Origin: an uncultured Alteromonas sp.
GTDB taxonomy: Bacteria; Pseudomonadota; Gammaproteobacteria; Enterobacterales; Alteromonadaceae
DNA length: 57,055 nt
Direction: 5' to 3'
Assembly (NCBI RefSeq): GCF_913058315.1
Contig: NZ_CAJXQY010000016.1
Span: forward strand, 1 to 57,055
Shown: in pieces, positions 1-9,033 of the stretch
Layout of the letters: each line of letters opens with the position of its first letter
Position numbering within the stretch: the first letter of the stretch is position 1
Notes under the pieces: generated by a model
Told to the model about the DNA's origin: nothing
Databases searched by the model: none
Seen by the model: only the letters and a program-made list of their open reading frames with translations
Translations under genes and position numbers: made by a program

Positions 1-505
1 GGTTGGCTACCGGATAAATCAGGCGTGCCAGTAAGTCACGGTTGTAGGTAATAATATCGCAGTCGTGCAGTGCCACCGATTCGGCTTTATTAGAGGCCAG
101 AATATAGCCCATGCAATACCAGACGTTACGGCCTTTACCAAGCTCTTTAGGCGCCAGATCCAGGGCCTGGAGCTCTTCATCGATGGCTTTTAAACGCGGG
201 CCATCATTCCATAAAATACGGTGGTGTTGGGGCAGACGACTGAAAAAGCCCTGTGCATGGCGGTACTGATCCAGGCTCGCGCGGTCCAGTCCGATAACAA
301 TTTCAGACAGGTAAGGGACATTCGTTAGTTCGTCAACGATATGGCCTAATGCCGGTCCTTCAAGCTCCGAAAACAGCGATGGCAAAATAAGTGCCATGGG
401 ACGTTTCTGAGAAAAGCGTAACAGCTCAGCTTCGAGTGCTTCGGTCGAGCGGCTGGCGAGATTGTGTAGCGTTGTCACGACACCATTTTGGTAAAAATCG
501 GCCAT
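1..505 (-). CDS. Glucosyl-3-phosphoglycerate synthase-like glycosyltransferase (partial, C-terminus beyond window)
   Basis: The first 168 residues are present; the C-terminus lies outside the window. The family (GT81, GpgS/MpgS-like, GT-A fold) transfers a sugar from an NDP-sugar to 3-phosphoglycerate in the cytoplasm. A DCD metal-binding motif (D148, D150; 'HDCDIITYNRDLLARL') is visible, as expected for GT-A enzymes. The ATG at 505 is preceded by a good AGGAG site. It follows the phosphatase gene by 8 bases, as the third gene of a glycerate kinase-phosphatase-synthase operon. That context points to glucosylglycerate, but mannosyl- versus glucosyl-donor specificity cannot be decided from the sequence. 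Confidence 0.8.
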   Translation of the reverse strand, partial: MADFYQNGVVTTLHNLASRSTEALEAELLRFSQKRPMALILPSLFSELEGPALGHIVDELTNVPYLSEIVIGLDRASLDQYRHAQGFFSRLPQHHRILWNDGPRLKAIDEELQALDLAPKELGKGRNVWYCMGYILASNKAESVALHDCDIITYNRDLLARLIYPVAN

Positions 506-513
506 GTGTCCTC

Positions 514-1338
514 CTAATCTTTCAATGAAAGCAATTGTGTAAGCATTTCTGTCCAGCCCTCAGGGCCAAGTTGTGTGCTGGTATATACGTTATCTTTTTT
601 ATCTACCGGGGGAGGCTCATGCGTGGGTGACGCAATACGTACGGCAATATCTGCAGCTTCCATCATGGCGATGTCGTTCTTACCATCGCCAAGGGCTATA
701 GATGTTGCAGTTACCGCCGACTGACGTTGATACTCCTCCATAAACCAGCTTAGTGCTTTACCTTTAGTACAGTCTCCGGAAATATGGATGAAACGGCCGC
801 CTTCCAGCGGTGTTGCGCCACGTTCTCTGACTGACTCGATAAATTCGGCTTTGCGAATTTCACTACCAAGCCACATTACCGGTTCGCCAAATTGGCGTTT
901 GGCTGCTAAGCGGGCTTCGTCCTCGCTCAAACCGGTGGCAGCCATTAAATCTTCGGTGCTCATTTCACTAAAGTGGGTAAACTCACCTGCAAAATCAGCT
1001 TTAACAATTTCCAGTAGTTTTAACCAGTAGCCCTTTGAAGAGATAAAGGACTTACACCAAAAACCGTCCTGCCAGATCGTGCCGGCCGGTTTTTGTTTAA
1101 AAAAGCCATGTGGGATATACGCTGCAGCGCCATTCTCTACCACGAAAGGTCCGTTTAAACCGATTTTTTCCCGCAATTCGGTCATTTCTGCGAAGGTTTT
1201 GCTGGTATTAGGTATCACCGGTACCCCGCGTTCAGCCAGCGCATCCAGCGTTGGCTGTGCGGCTGCAAAGCTATAGGTGTGATGATCCAGCAACGTGCCG
1301 TCCATGTCAGTAAAGATCACAGTACTTGATTGATCCAT
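514..1338 (-). CDS. HAD-superfamily mannosyl/glucosyl-3-phosphoglycerate phosphatase (YedP/MPGP family)
   Basis: A 274-residue HAD type IIB phosphatase expected to dephosphorylate glucosyl- or mannosyl-3-phosphoglycerate, the last step of glucosylglycerate/mannosylglycerate synthesis. HAD motif I is DMDGTLL with nucleophile D11 and acid/base D13. Motif IV is GDGKND at 217-222. The cap domain lies between them. The start codon overlaps the stop of the upstream kinase gene (TAATG at 1336-1340), so the two are translationally coupled. The synthase gene follows directly. E. coli YedP is an orphan relative, but here the pathway context is complete, which supports the specific role. Confidence 0.85.
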   Translation of the reverse strand: MDQSSTVIFTDMDGTLLDHHTYSFAAAQPTLDALAERGVPVIPNTSKTFAEMTELREKIGLNGPFVVENGAAAYIPHGFFKQKPAGTIWQDGFWCKSFISSKGYWLKLLEIVKADFAGEFTHFSEMSTEDLMAATGLSEDEARLAAKRQFGEPVMWLGSEIRKAEFIESVRERGATPLEGGRFIHISGDCTKGKALSWFMEEYQRQSAVTATSIALGDGKNDIAMMEAADIAVRIASPTHEPPPVDKKDNVYTSTQLGPEGWTEMLTQLLSLKD

Positions 1339-2216
1339 TAAACAGCCTTTTCTACATGAGTGATTTGACGGGTGTCGTCCAGATGGTAAACGTAATTACA
1401 TCGCTCGGGCAATGTCTCCAGACTTTGTTCGGTTAAACGCTGGTAGTGCTGTATAAACCGTTCGATTTCCAGATCGGTCATAATGCCGCTGTGCGCCTCA
1501 GATGAACCCAGTTTAGCAGCGAGTTTATGTTCCTGCTCTTTGCGCCAGTTATACACCTGCCCGAAAGAGGGGGCTTTTAACATGACCCAAAAAGCCATTT
1601 GGTCGAACAGCCCCTGATAGCTTTCGCTGAGTTGCTTATTGACGTAGGTCCGCCAGATACCCAACGGATCCTCATCCTGTTCCAGTGCGTTAACCGGTGT
1701 CTCCAGTTGCGCTTTGGTTTGCGGGCTTACGCCCCAGCACCAGCCTTCAACCAATACAATATCCGGTGGCGAGTGGATAACCGGCCAGTCGACCACCGGG
1801 AAGGGGTTATCGATAGCTTTATTGAAGCGTGGAATAGACACGGTGCCGTAACCGCGTAACCTGTCAAACGTTGTCTGTGCCAGGTCTACATCGTGTGTCC
1901 CGGGGACGCCACGGGTAGCCAGCAGAGGGTGAACTTTTACCGCCAGTGCGTTACGGCTCGACTTGTCCAGATAAAAATCATCCAGCGACAGCGAGACCAC
2001 ATTGAGCTTTTTATACTCAGTCAGATAAAACACTAAAAAGTCACACAGGGTGGATTTTCCCGAGCCCTGGCATCCATTCACGCCCACAAAAAAAGGCTTC
2101 TTTGCACTACTTTGGTGCTCATGGATTTCATCTGCTAATGGGATGAACCATTTTTGTGCAATGTCGCGGTAGCTCTCTGGAAGTTGATGCGCCGCAAGAA
2201 ATGTAGAAATGTCCAT
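1338..2216 (-). CDS. D-glycerate kinase (P-loop, GLYK-like)
   Basis: A 292-residue P-loop kinase of the plant/fungal-type glycerate 3-kinase family (related to pantothenate and uridine kinases). It is expected to convert glycerate plus ATP to 3-phosphoglycerate, the acceptor of the sugar in glucosylglycerate synthesis. Walker A is GCQGSGKS at 48-55, and an acidic 'LVEGWCWG' segment follows mid-protein. It is the first gene of the minus-strand operon, so it could feed the synthase from salvaged glycerate or recycle glycerate after osmolyte breakdown. Family assignment is firm; direction of flux is inference. Confidence 0.82.
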   Translation of the reverse strand: MDISTFLAAHQLPESYRDIAQKWFIPLADEIHEHQSSAKKPFFVGVNGCQGSGKSTLCDFLVFYLTEYKKLNVVSLSLDDFYLDKSSRNALAVKVHPLLATRGVPGTHDVDLAQTTFDRLRGYGTVSIPRFNKAIDNPFPVVDWPVIHSPPDIVLVEGWCWGVSPQTKAQLETPVNALEQDEDPLGIWRTYVNKQLSESYQGLFDQMAFWVMLKAPSFGQVYNWRKEQEHKLAAKLGSSEAHSGIMTDLEIERFIQHYQRLTEQSLETLPERCNYVYHLDDTRQITHVEKAV

Positions 2217-2263
2217 AAAGCTGCCTTAGTTATTGATGATTCGCACAGCATGTTCGTAATTTT

Positions 2264-2283
2264 GTTACAACATTTGTGCCAAT
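2264..2283 (-). promoter_or_regulatory. Possible sigma-54-like -24/-12 element upstream of glycerate kinase
   Basis: On the minus strand, about 48-67 bases before the kinase ATG, the sequence reads TTGGCACAAATGTTGTAAC. It keeps the TGGCAC block and the spacing of a sigma-54 promoter, but the -12 dinucleotide is GT rather than GC. The rest of the 2217-2374 gap shows no better promoter. It is a weak call. Confidence 0.25.
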
Positions 2284-2374
2284 TCAGTCGATAATTACTG
2301 CTTAACGATCCCTTTTGGTAATGATTGCACAAAAAGCGATCGAATGCAGGTCTCTGCATGCTTTAAGAATGGAT

Positions 2375-3352
2375 TTATCCCTTATTGGCGATAATCACAG
2401 CCCGTTTGGGGGCTGGATAGCCCTCAATCGTTTTAGACGGATCCTCAGGGTCAAGAAAATCCACCAGGGAGTGGGTGGTCATCCAACTGGTAGCGCGTTG
2501 TTCGTCGGTGCTCGTAACGCATTCATCCACCACCTGACAATCGGTAAAGCCAAGACGCTGCAGCCATACCAGTAAGGCTTTCGAACTGGGCAGAAACCAC
2601 ACGTTACGCATTTGTGCATAGCGGTCACCCGCCATTAGAACGGTTTGTTCGTCACCGTCGACCACCAGGGTCTCCAGCACTAACTGGCCGCCTTTGCGTA
2701 ATTGTGACTTCAGCTGCTGTAAAAATTCCATAGGATCACGGCGGTGGTAGAGCACCCCCATAGAGAACACCGTATCGAATGCGCCAGTGGCCTGCATTTG
2801 TTCGATGCCCAGTGGCAGAAAATGCACCGGCGCGTCGCCAATAAAATACTTGATGGCTAAAAACTGGATCAGGAATAACTGCGTGGGGTCGATGCCATAA
2901 ACACCGGCTGCGCCTTCGCCATACATACGCCAGAGATGATAACCACTGCCACACCCTACATCCAGCACCTGCCTGCCTTGTAATGGCGCAAGATGCGGTA
3001 ACACCCGGTCCCATTTCCAGTCGGAACGCCACTCGGTATCAATGTGGATCCCGTGCACATGATAAGGCCCTTTGCGCCAGGGCATAAACTGGCGGAGTAA
3101 GCCCTCAATTTGTTTTTGGGTATAAGTATCGATGTCTGCTGCTGCGCCAATGGTAACGCTGTCTTTAAAGTTAAGCGCTCCGGCTTCTGTGGCAGGCAGT
3201 TTGGCAACCAGCTTTTGCCACTTCTTAAACTCACCGTGCAAGGCGTTGCCATACCAGTCATCCATTTGCCGGGGCAGGGTATTTAACCAGTGTGATAGCG
3301 GACTATCGAGTAAGTCTTTATAGCAGTTGTAAAAGAGTTCAGATGCAGACAT
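2375..3352 (-). CDS. cmoB: tRNA U34 carboxymethyltransferase CmoB
   Basis: This 325-residue protein matches the usual CmoB length (E. coli 323). It transfers the carboxymethyl group from carboxy-S-adenosylmethionine (Cx-SAM) to 5-hydroxyuridine 34 of tRNA, giving cmo5U. The Rossmann SAM-binding motif VGCGSGYH is at about 132-139, after an N-terminal CmoB-specific region of about 100 residues. It lies 15 bases after cmoA on the same strand, the standard two-gene operon. The two tRNA-Ser(UGA) genes later in this window are expected substrates. Confidence 0.95.
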   Translation of the reverse strand: MSASELFYNCYKDLLDSPLSHWLNTLPRQMDDWYGNALHGEFKKWQKLVAKLPATEAGALNFKDSVTIGAAADIDTYTQKQIEGLLRQFMPWRKGPYHVHGIHIDTEWRSDWKWDRVLPHLAPLQGRQVLDVGCGSGYHLWRMYGEGAAGVYGIDPTQLFLIQFLAIKYFIGDAPVHFLPLGIEQMQATGAFDTVFSMGVLYHRRDPMEFLQQLKSQLRKGGQLVLETLVVDGDEQTVLMAGDRYAQMRNVWFLPSSKALLVWLQRLGFTDCQVVDECVTSTDEQRATSWMTTHSLVDFLDPEDPSKTIEGYPAPKRAVIIANKG

Positions 3353-3367
3353 AAATTCAGGTCCGGA

Positions 3368-4096
3368 TTATTTAATTGCCACCAGTGACATAAAGTTAAA
3401 ACAGCGATACCACATTACCACATCAGCAAAGCCAGCTGCTTTAAGCCGCGACTGATGAATATCAAAGGTGTCAATTAGCATGACGTTCTCTAAAGCAGCG
3501 CGCTTTTGACTGATTTCAAGCTCGCTGTAGCCATTTTGACGTTTAAACTGCAGGTGCAGGTCATTAATGACATTATTACCCTGATCATTGTCGTGGCGAA
3601 TCTTTTCGGAGATAACGAAGATCCCCCCTGGTAACAAGCCATCATAGATTTGCCTGATAATACCGGCGCGCTCGGCAGGCGGAATAAACTGCAGGGTAAA
3701 ATTCATTACCGCCATCGACGCATTAGTAATGTCTTCTGATTGCGCAAAACCCTGCTTTACAGTGATTGGGTTGGGCAACTGAAACGCTCCAACTTTGCGC
3801 TGACAACGTTCAACCATGGCCGCTGAGCTGTCGACGGCTATAATATTGCAGTGGTCTTGTGGGCAATGGCGTGACACCGAAAATGACGCAGCGCCTAAAG
3901 AACAACCCAAATCATACACGTTGGTATTGGCTTTCACATGGCTGGCTGCCAGCTGACCTATGGTTTCGATAATGGTTTGGTAACCGGGAATAGAGCGGCT
4001 AATCATGTCGGGAAATACATCCGCAACGGCATCATCAAACTGGAAATCGCTGACCTGTTTTAAAGGCGTAGCAAACAGATTGTCTTTATTCGACAC
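3368..4096 (-). CDS. cmoA: Carboxy-S-adenosyl-L-methionine synthase CmoA
   Basis: This 242-residue SAM-dependent enzyme makes Cx-SAM from SAM and prephenate, the cofactor used by CmoB. Typical family stretches are YDLGCSLGAA (SAM-binding) and NGYSELEISQKR. I place the start at a GTG (4096) because the next residues (SNKDNLFATP) align with the E. coli N-terminus and an AAGAAG site precedes it. The same frame stays open upstream for more than 25 codons without an ATG, so a non-ATG start slightly upstream cannot be excluded. It is the first gene of the cmoAB operon. Confidence 0.94.
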   Translation of the reverse strand: MSNKDNLFATPLKQVSDFQFDDAVADVFPDMISRSIPGYQTIIETIGQLAASHVKANTNVYDLGCSLGAASFSVSRHCPQDHCNIIAVDSSAAMVERCQRKVGAFQLPNPITVKQGFAQSEDITNASMAVMNFTLQFIPPAERAGIIRQIYDGLLPGGIFVISEKIRHDNDQGNNVINDLHLQFKRQNGYSELEISQKRAALENVMLIDTFDIHQSRLKAAGFADVVMWYRCFNFMSLVAIK

Positions 4097-4269
4097 GATA
4101 AATTCTTCTTTAGTAGCAGTTTGGTCGGCAATTTTACCCGGTGGCGGCAGAAAACCAAGCCTGTATATAAAAAAATTCGGTTACACGGCATTCTTTACTT
4201 CAATCGTTTAATCTTTAGTATTAACCTATACTCATTGATAATATTGACAGCCACCGAGGCACCGATTTA

Positions 4270-4902
4270 ATGAAGTTTATAATTGCCGACGATCACCCGC
4301 TTTTCAGGGAAGCTTTATCAGGCGCGTTAACCCCGCTGTTTGAAGGACTGGAAGTTGTTGAAGCTGAATCGACGGATGCATTAATTGAACTCCTGGCTCG
4401 CAGCAATGATGCTGACCTCCTGCTACTGGATTTATCCATGCCGGGCGCCAACTGGTTCGAAACGCTCACCACAGTGAAAGAACGTTACCCGGCGTTACCT
4501 ATTGTGATGGTTTCGGCCAATGACGATATTGATGTTATTTCACAGGCAATCACCCTGGGCGCAAAAGGTTACATCACTAAAGCCACGCCAACTAAAACCA
4601 TTGCTGAAGCCATTGATATTGTGCTCAGCGGTGAACAGTGGCTACCCGCCGATATTGCCGAAAAAATGACGTTCAACAGCGGTAACATGAATGACATGCT
4701 TGAGCGTTTCAAAGAACTTACTCCTAAACAGGTATTAGTGCTGAAATACGTGCGTGCAGGCATGATGAACAAGCAAATTGCGCACGAAATGAATGTTACC
4801 GAGGCAACGGTGAAAGCACATATTAGTGCGGCGCTTAAAAAACTGGATATCAATACCCGCACGCAAGCGGTGCTGTTGATGGACAAGCTTCAGATTAACT
4901 GA
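4270..4902 (+). CDS. NarL/FixJ-family response regulator
   Basis: A 210-residue two-component output protein. The N-terminal receiver domain (about 1-120) has the acidic pair D7-D8 and phosphoacceptor D54 in 'LLLDLSMPGA'. The C-terminal LuxR-type helix-turn-helix (about 145-205) contains 'LTPKQVLVL' and 'NKQIAHEMNVTEATVKAHI'. No histidine kinase lies in the window, so the partner is unknown. The adenosine deaminase gene starts 6 bases after the stop, which suggests co-transcription. The gene is divergent from cmoA. Confidence 0.9.
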   Translation: MKFIIADDHPLFREALSGALTPLFEGLEVVEAESTDALIELLARSNDADLLLLDLSMPGANWFETLTTVKERYPALPIVMVSANDDIDVISQAITLGAKGYITKATPTKTIAEAIDIVLSGEQWLPADIAEKMTFNSGNMNDMLERFKELTPKQVLVLKYVRAGMMNKQIAHEMNVTEATVKAHISAALKKLDINTRTQAVLLMDKLQIN

Positions 4903-4908
4903 TCCACT

Positions 4909-5910
4909 GTGATAGACCCGCAGCTTCCACTGGTGGATATCCACCGTCACCTCGACGGTAATATCCGCCCGGAAACCATATGGGATCTTGCCACCAGGCA
5001 TAACATTGCACTTCCTGCTAAAGATCTCGACGAACTTCGCCCGTTGTGCCAAATCCAGGATAAGACTGCCGACTTACTGGCGTTTCTGGCGCGGCTGGAT
5101 TATGGCATTTCCGTGCTTGCAGATACCGACGCCTGTTACCGCATCGCCTATGAAAATATGCAGGATGCCAAACGGGCCGGGCTAGACTATGTTGAGTTAA
5201 GATTTTCCCCGTTCTACATGGCGCAGTCACATCAGTTAAACGTAGCGGATGTGGTGGAGGCGACCATAGCCGGCTGCGCCGAAGGCAGTCGCGATTTTAC
5301 GATTAAGCATAATTTAATCGGTATCCTGAGCCGCACTTTTGGTACGGATGCGTGCACGAAGGAACTCAACGGTTTGCTGGCACATAAAGACCATATCACG
5401 GCACTGGATTTAGCCGGCGATGAGTTGGGTTACCCGGCGCCTTTGTTTACCGAGCATTTTAAACAGGCCAGGGATGCTGGCTGGCAGATAACCGTACACG
5501 CCGGCGAAGCCGATGGCCCGCAGAGTATCTGGAATGCCATTGAGCTGCTGGGCGCCAGTCGAATAGGGCACTGCGTGGCCGCCAAAGACGATGACAGGCT
5601 GCTCGAGTATCTGGTAGAGCACAACATTGGTGTGGAAAGCTGCCCCACATCCAATTACCAGACCGCCACCGTAGTAGACACTGCCAATCATCCTATGAAA
5701 GCTTTTTTAGCAGCGGGTATTGAAGTCACTCTTAATACTGATGACCCGGGCGTATCGGCCATCGACATTAAAGATGAATACCGGGTCGCCAAAGAGGTTG
5801 TTCAGCTAACGGATGAGCAACTGCGGCAAATTCAAATCAATGGTGTTAACCAGTCGTTTATCTCCGCCACAGAAAAACAGCAATTGTTCGAAATGGCTTT
5901 AAACCGCTAA
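4909..5910 (+). CDS. add: Adenosine deaminase
   Basis: This 333-residue TIM-barrel zinc enzyme deaminates adenosine (and deoxyadenosine) to inosine. Metal and catalytic motifs are visible: HRH at 12-14 (two zinc ligands), HAGEADGP (catalytic Glu), RIGHC and NTDDPG (zinc Asp). The start is a GTG at 4909, giving the conserved 'LPLVDIHRHLDG' N-terminus. It is tightly packed behind the response regulator, which could link purine salvage to a signal, but that is inference. Confidence 0.94.
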   Translation: MIDPQLPLVDIHRHLDGNIRPETIWDLATRHNIALPAKDLDELRPLCQIQDKTADLLAFLARLDYGISVLADTDACYRIAYENMQDAKRAGLDYVELRFSPFYMAQSHQLNVADVVEATIAGCAEGSRDFTIKHNLIGILSRTFGTDACTKELNGLLAHKDHITALDLAGDELGYPAPLFTEHFKQARDAGWQITVHAGEADGPQSIWNAIELLGASRIGHCVAAKDDDRLLEYLVEHNIGVESCPTSNYQTATVVDTANHPMKAFLAAGIEVTLNTDDPGVSAIDIKDEYRVAKEVVQLTDEQLRQIQINGVNQSFISATEKQQLFEMALNR

Positions 5911-5961
5911 TCACTATTGATTCCAAACGTGGTTGCTTACTATATTTTCAGGGAAGAAAAA

Positions 5962-6306
5962 ATGAATAAAATCACCGTGTGTTTTTTAGTGCTGTTTCTG
6001 TGCGCGTGTGCGAACACTAAAAACGAAATCTTGGTTGATGGCAGTTCGGCTCAAAGTACGCAAAACAGTTTGCAGAAAATTGATAAAGCGTTGAGTAAGA
6101 AACAACGCATCGACTTGTTAATGGCGCTGCTGGCAATTCAGCTTGATAACGCGAAAGCCACGGATTTTATCGCTAATGCCGGGGCAGACGGTAACAAAAA
6201 GGTGGGCATGGAATATGGTCCGCTGGGCAGTAAAATTGACGGCCTCAATTACTACCAGATTCTGGAGTTGGCTAAACAATCCTCAACCCGGGTAAGTCGC
6301 CAGTAA
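5962..6306 (+). CDS. Small predicted lipoprotein, function unknown
   Basis: A 114-residue protein with a short lipoprotein signal peptide ending in a lipobox-like LCAC, with acylated Cys near residue 17. I chose the ATG at 5962, preceded by GGGAAG, over an upstream GTG (5917) that would add an implausible leader. The mature part has two short amphipathic helical stretches and no domain I recognise. It lies about 50 bases after add and is followed by a strong terminator, so it may be the last gene of the response regulator-add unit. Confidence 0.7.
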   Translation: MNKITVCFLVLFLCACANTKNEILVDGSSAQSTQNSLQKIDKALSKKQRIDLLMALLAIQLDNAKATDFIANAGADGNKKVGMEYGPLGSKIDGLNYYQILELAKQSSTRVSRQ

Positions 6307-6360
6307 CTAAGCCTGTAGTGAGTTAAGTGAAACTACAAAGATACCGGGCCAGACAGACAT

Positions 6361-6388
6361 AAAAAAGGCACCTTAAGGTGCCTTTTTT
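6361..6388. terminator. Bidirectional intrinsic terminator
   Basis: A perfect 12-bp stem (AAAAAAGGCACC pairing with GGTGCCTTTTTT) around a TTAA loop, with A- and T-tracts on both sides. It serves the lipoprotein gene from the left and fadE from the right. Confidence 0.92.
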
Positions 6389-6407
6389 AGTAACGGTTAT
6401 CGCAGAA

Positions 6408-8831
6408 TTACCTGATTGCTGCAACCAGCTCTTCCGGCGCAAAATCATCGACAGCGATAATCTTAGCGCGGCCTTTTTCGGTGCGCTTAAGCAGCTCTGC
6501 TTCTGCTTCACTGATGAGATCCTTAGCCAGTGCTTCTTCGGCCAGTTTGTCGAGCTGGGTAAAGCTGCGTCGTTCACCTAACGCCCTGCAAATATTGTCG
6601 AACACCGGCTCGGCAGCCAGTACGTCTTCCAGCGTTTGCTCCAGTTCACCAGGCAGGCTGCCCGGCTCGCGGGTAAGGTACTGGCCCTGTCCAAGGCGGG
6701 TTCTGGCCGTGCCGGGGGTCTGTAACAATCTGGCGATGGCATGTTCGTTAGCGTCACTGGGTTTTGATACCCGATGCCCGAAGGGGATCAGTTTTAGTTT
6801 TAAGACCTGTCCCAACCATTTAATCGGGAAGTTGTCCAGAAAGTCCATCAACGCGGTTTCCAGGTTATAAATCAGATCCTGCATTGCCCAGTGTAGCAAA
6901 GGCAGGTCTTCATGCTGACGGCCTTCTTCGTCAAACCGTTTAAGGGTAGCACTGGCCAGGTAAATATAGCTCAGCAGGTCACCAAGTCGTGCTGATAACC
7001 GTTCACGGCGTTTCAGCGAGCCACCCAGAATCCCCATGGACAAGTCGGTAAGCAGCGCCAGGTTAGCGCTATAGCCCTGTAACAGCTGATAATAACGGGC
7101 GGTGCTGTCTTTAAACGGTGACTGATGGAAATAGCCCCCGGTCAGCGTAAACCAGACGCTGCGGTACGCATTGGCAAGGGCAAAGCCGATATGACCAAAG
7201 ACGGCTTTATCAAAAGCCTGAATGGCTTCCTGTTCATCCGGCAACGCCGCGGCTTTAATCTCGTCAAGCACAAATGGATGACACCGCATGGCACCCTGAC
7301 CGAAGATCATCATATTACGGGTCAGAATATTCGCACCTTCCACCGTAATAGAGATAGGCATACCCTGATACCCGCGGCCGAGATAGTTATTTGGCCCAAG
7401 CATTATGCCTTTACCGCCATGCACATCCATCGCGTCGTTCACCGTGATCCGTGAACGTTCGGTCAGGTGATATTTACAGATGGCCGAAATCACCGATGGC
7501 TTTTCGCCCAAATCGACGCCCACTGTGGAAAAGCGTGTCACTGCATCCATCATGTAGGCATTACCGCCAATGCGGGCGAGCATCTCTTCCACGCCTTCCA
7601 TATGCCCGATGGGGAGCTTGAACTGGCGTCTGATACGGGCATAAGCACCGGTAGACATGGCGCAGGATTTAGCGCCGCCAGCCGAGGTTGAGGGCAGGGT
7701 AATACAGCGGCCTACCGACAAACATTCCATCAGCATGCGCCAGCCTTTCCCGGCCATATCTGCGCCACCAATGATGTAATCCAGCGGTACAAAAATATCG
7801 TTACCGCGCACCGGGCCGTTCTGGAACGGTGTATTCAGCGGGAAGTGGCGTCGGCCAACGTCCAGTCCCTTAGTGTCGTGGGGAATTAACGCACAGGTAA
7901 TGCCCAACTCTTTCTTGCCGCCCAGCAGCCCATCGGGATCGTACAGCTTAAACGCCAGACCAATCACTGTGGCAACCGGTGCCAGGGTGATATAACGCTT
8001 GTCGAATGTCAGGCGCATGCCGAGTACTTCTTCGCCTTCCCATTCGCCTTTACACACAATGCCCTGGTCAGGGATTGCGCCGGCATCAGAGCCTGCTTCG
8101 GGACTGGTTAAGGCAAAGCAGGGGATCTCATCGCCACTGGCCAGGCGCGGCAAATAATGATTCTTCTGCGCCTCTGTGCCGTAATGCTGGAGTAATTCTC
8201 CCGGCCCTAACGAATTTGGTACCCCTACGGTGCTGGAGAGCACGGCGCTGGTGCCGGCCAGTTTCTGAATAACCCGAGACTGGGCAAACGCCGAAAATGC
8301 CAGACCACCGTATTCTTTTTTGATGATCATGGCGAAGAATTTATGTTCTTTGAGATAGGCCCATACCTCTGGTGGCAGATCGGCATCTTTGTGATTCACC
8401 TGCCATTCGTCAATCATGCTGCAGACTTTGTCTACCGGCCCATCCAGAAACGCTTGCTCTTCCGGGGTCAGGCGACCCATCGGGATGGCATGGAGTTTTT
8501 GCCAGTCCGGACGACCCGAGAAAATCTCGCCGTCCCACCACACGGTACCGGCGTCGATAGCTTCCTGTTCGGTGGTCGACATTTCCGGCATGACCTTGCG
8601 GTAAAATGCCAACATGGGCCTGGTGAGATAAGGAATGCGAATTGACGACACGGCAAAAGGCGCCATGACAACAACAAACACGAGCCAGCTTAGTAGCCCA
8701 AGGGAACCAAAAATGGTACCGATCAACAGTACGCCGCCTGCAACAATAATGGCATTCATTAAGGGCAGGCGTTGATAGGCGGCCACACACAGTGACAGTA
8801 TTACCAGTAACACCCAGATAAAATCAGACAT
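6408..8831 (-). CDS. fadE: Acyl-CoA dehydrogenase FadE
   Basis: The protein is 807 residues from the ATG at 8831, which has a strong AGGAG site (E. coli FadE is 814). It catalyses the first, FAD-dependent step of fatty acid beta-oxidation. Two N-terminal hydrophobic segments (about 1-65) suggest membrane association, as in the E. coli enzyme. The acyl-CoA dehydrogenase core follows ('[16 protein letters not shown]', '[19 protein letters not shown]'), then the FadE-specific C-terminal region. An in-frame start at 8912 would place extra non-conserved residues ahead of the membrane segment. The gene stands alone, with a FadR-like site just upstream. Confidence 0.95.
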   Translation of the reverse strand: MSDFIWVLLVILSLCVAAYQRLPLMNAIIVAGGVLLIGTIFGSLGLLSWLVFVVVMAPFAVSSIRIPYLTRPMLAFYRKVMPEMSTTEQEAIDAGTVWWDGEIFSGRPDWQKLHAIPMGRLTPEEQAFLDGPVDKVCSMIDEWQVNHKDADLPPEVWAYLKEHKFFAMIIKKEYGGLAFSAFAQSRVIQKLAGTSAVLSSTVGVPNSLGPGELLQHYGTEAQKNHYLPRLASGDEIPCFALTSPEAGSDAGAIPDQGIVCKGEWEGEEVLGMRLTFDKRYITLAPVATVIGLAFKLYDPDGLLGGKKELGITCALIPHDTKGLDVGRRHFPLNTPFQNGPVRGNDIFVPLDYIIGGADMAGKGWRMLMECLSVGRCITLPSTSAGGAKSCAMSTGAYARIRRQFKLPIGHMEGVEEMLARIGGNAYMMDAVTRFSTVGVDLGEKPSVISAICKYHLTERSRITVNDAMDVHGGKGIMLGPNNYLGRGYQGMPISITVEGANILTRNMMIFGQGAMRCHPFVLDEIKAAALPDEQEAIQAFDKAVFGHIGFALANAYRSVWFTLTGGYFHQSPFKDSTARYYQLLQGYSANLALLTDLSMGILGGSLKRRERLSARLGDLLSYIYLASATLKRFDEEGRQHEDLPLLHWAMQDLIYNLETALMDFLDNFPIKWLGQVLKLKLIPFGHRVSKPSDANEHAIARLLQTPGTARTRLGQGQYLTREPGSLPGELEQTLEDVLAAEPVFDNICRALGERRSFTQLDKLAEEALAKDLISEAEAELLKRTEKGRAKIIAVDDFAPEELVAAIR

Positions 8832-8860
8832 TTGTTCTCCTCGTCCAAGTACTCTTTGTT

Positions 8861-8877
8861 TTGAGGTCTGACCAGAT
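8861..8877. promoter_or_regulatory. FadR-like operator upstream of fadE
   Basis: The 17-mer ttgaggtctgaccagat matches 12 of 17 bases of the E. coli fadBA operator and keeps the GGT-N3-ACC core and the full right half-site GACCAGAT. It lies 30-46 bases before the fadE ATG, where a repressor would block transcription. FadR is known to regulate fad genes in several gammaproteobacterial orders. No fadR gene is in the window. Confidence 0.6.
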
Positions 8878-9000
8878 AATCTAAAGCTATCCTCGCTGCC
8901 GGAAAAAATCAAGTTATAGTGACAGGAGAGTTGGCCAGGTAAGTGTCATAAAATGATGACGATTGGCTCACAGTCAGAGGGTAACCGCGCTGGGGAATGA

Positions 9001-9025
9001 TGGCATGCACGTACAGAGCATGCCA
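9001..9025. terminator. Hairpin downstream of the DUF3108 gene, possible weak terminator
   Basis: An 8-bp stem (TGGCATGC/GCATGCCA) with a 9-base loop lies 9 bases beyond the DUF3108 stop codon. It lacks a clear U-tract on either strand. It may stop the purMN transcript or stabilise its 3' end. Confidence 0.4.
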
Positions 9026-9033
9026 CGAATTGA

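Noticed and set aside
5917-5961. Upstream GTG start for the small lipoprotein
   Set aside because: It places 15 residues ahead of the lipoprotein signal peptide, while the internal ATG has a better ribosome-binding site.
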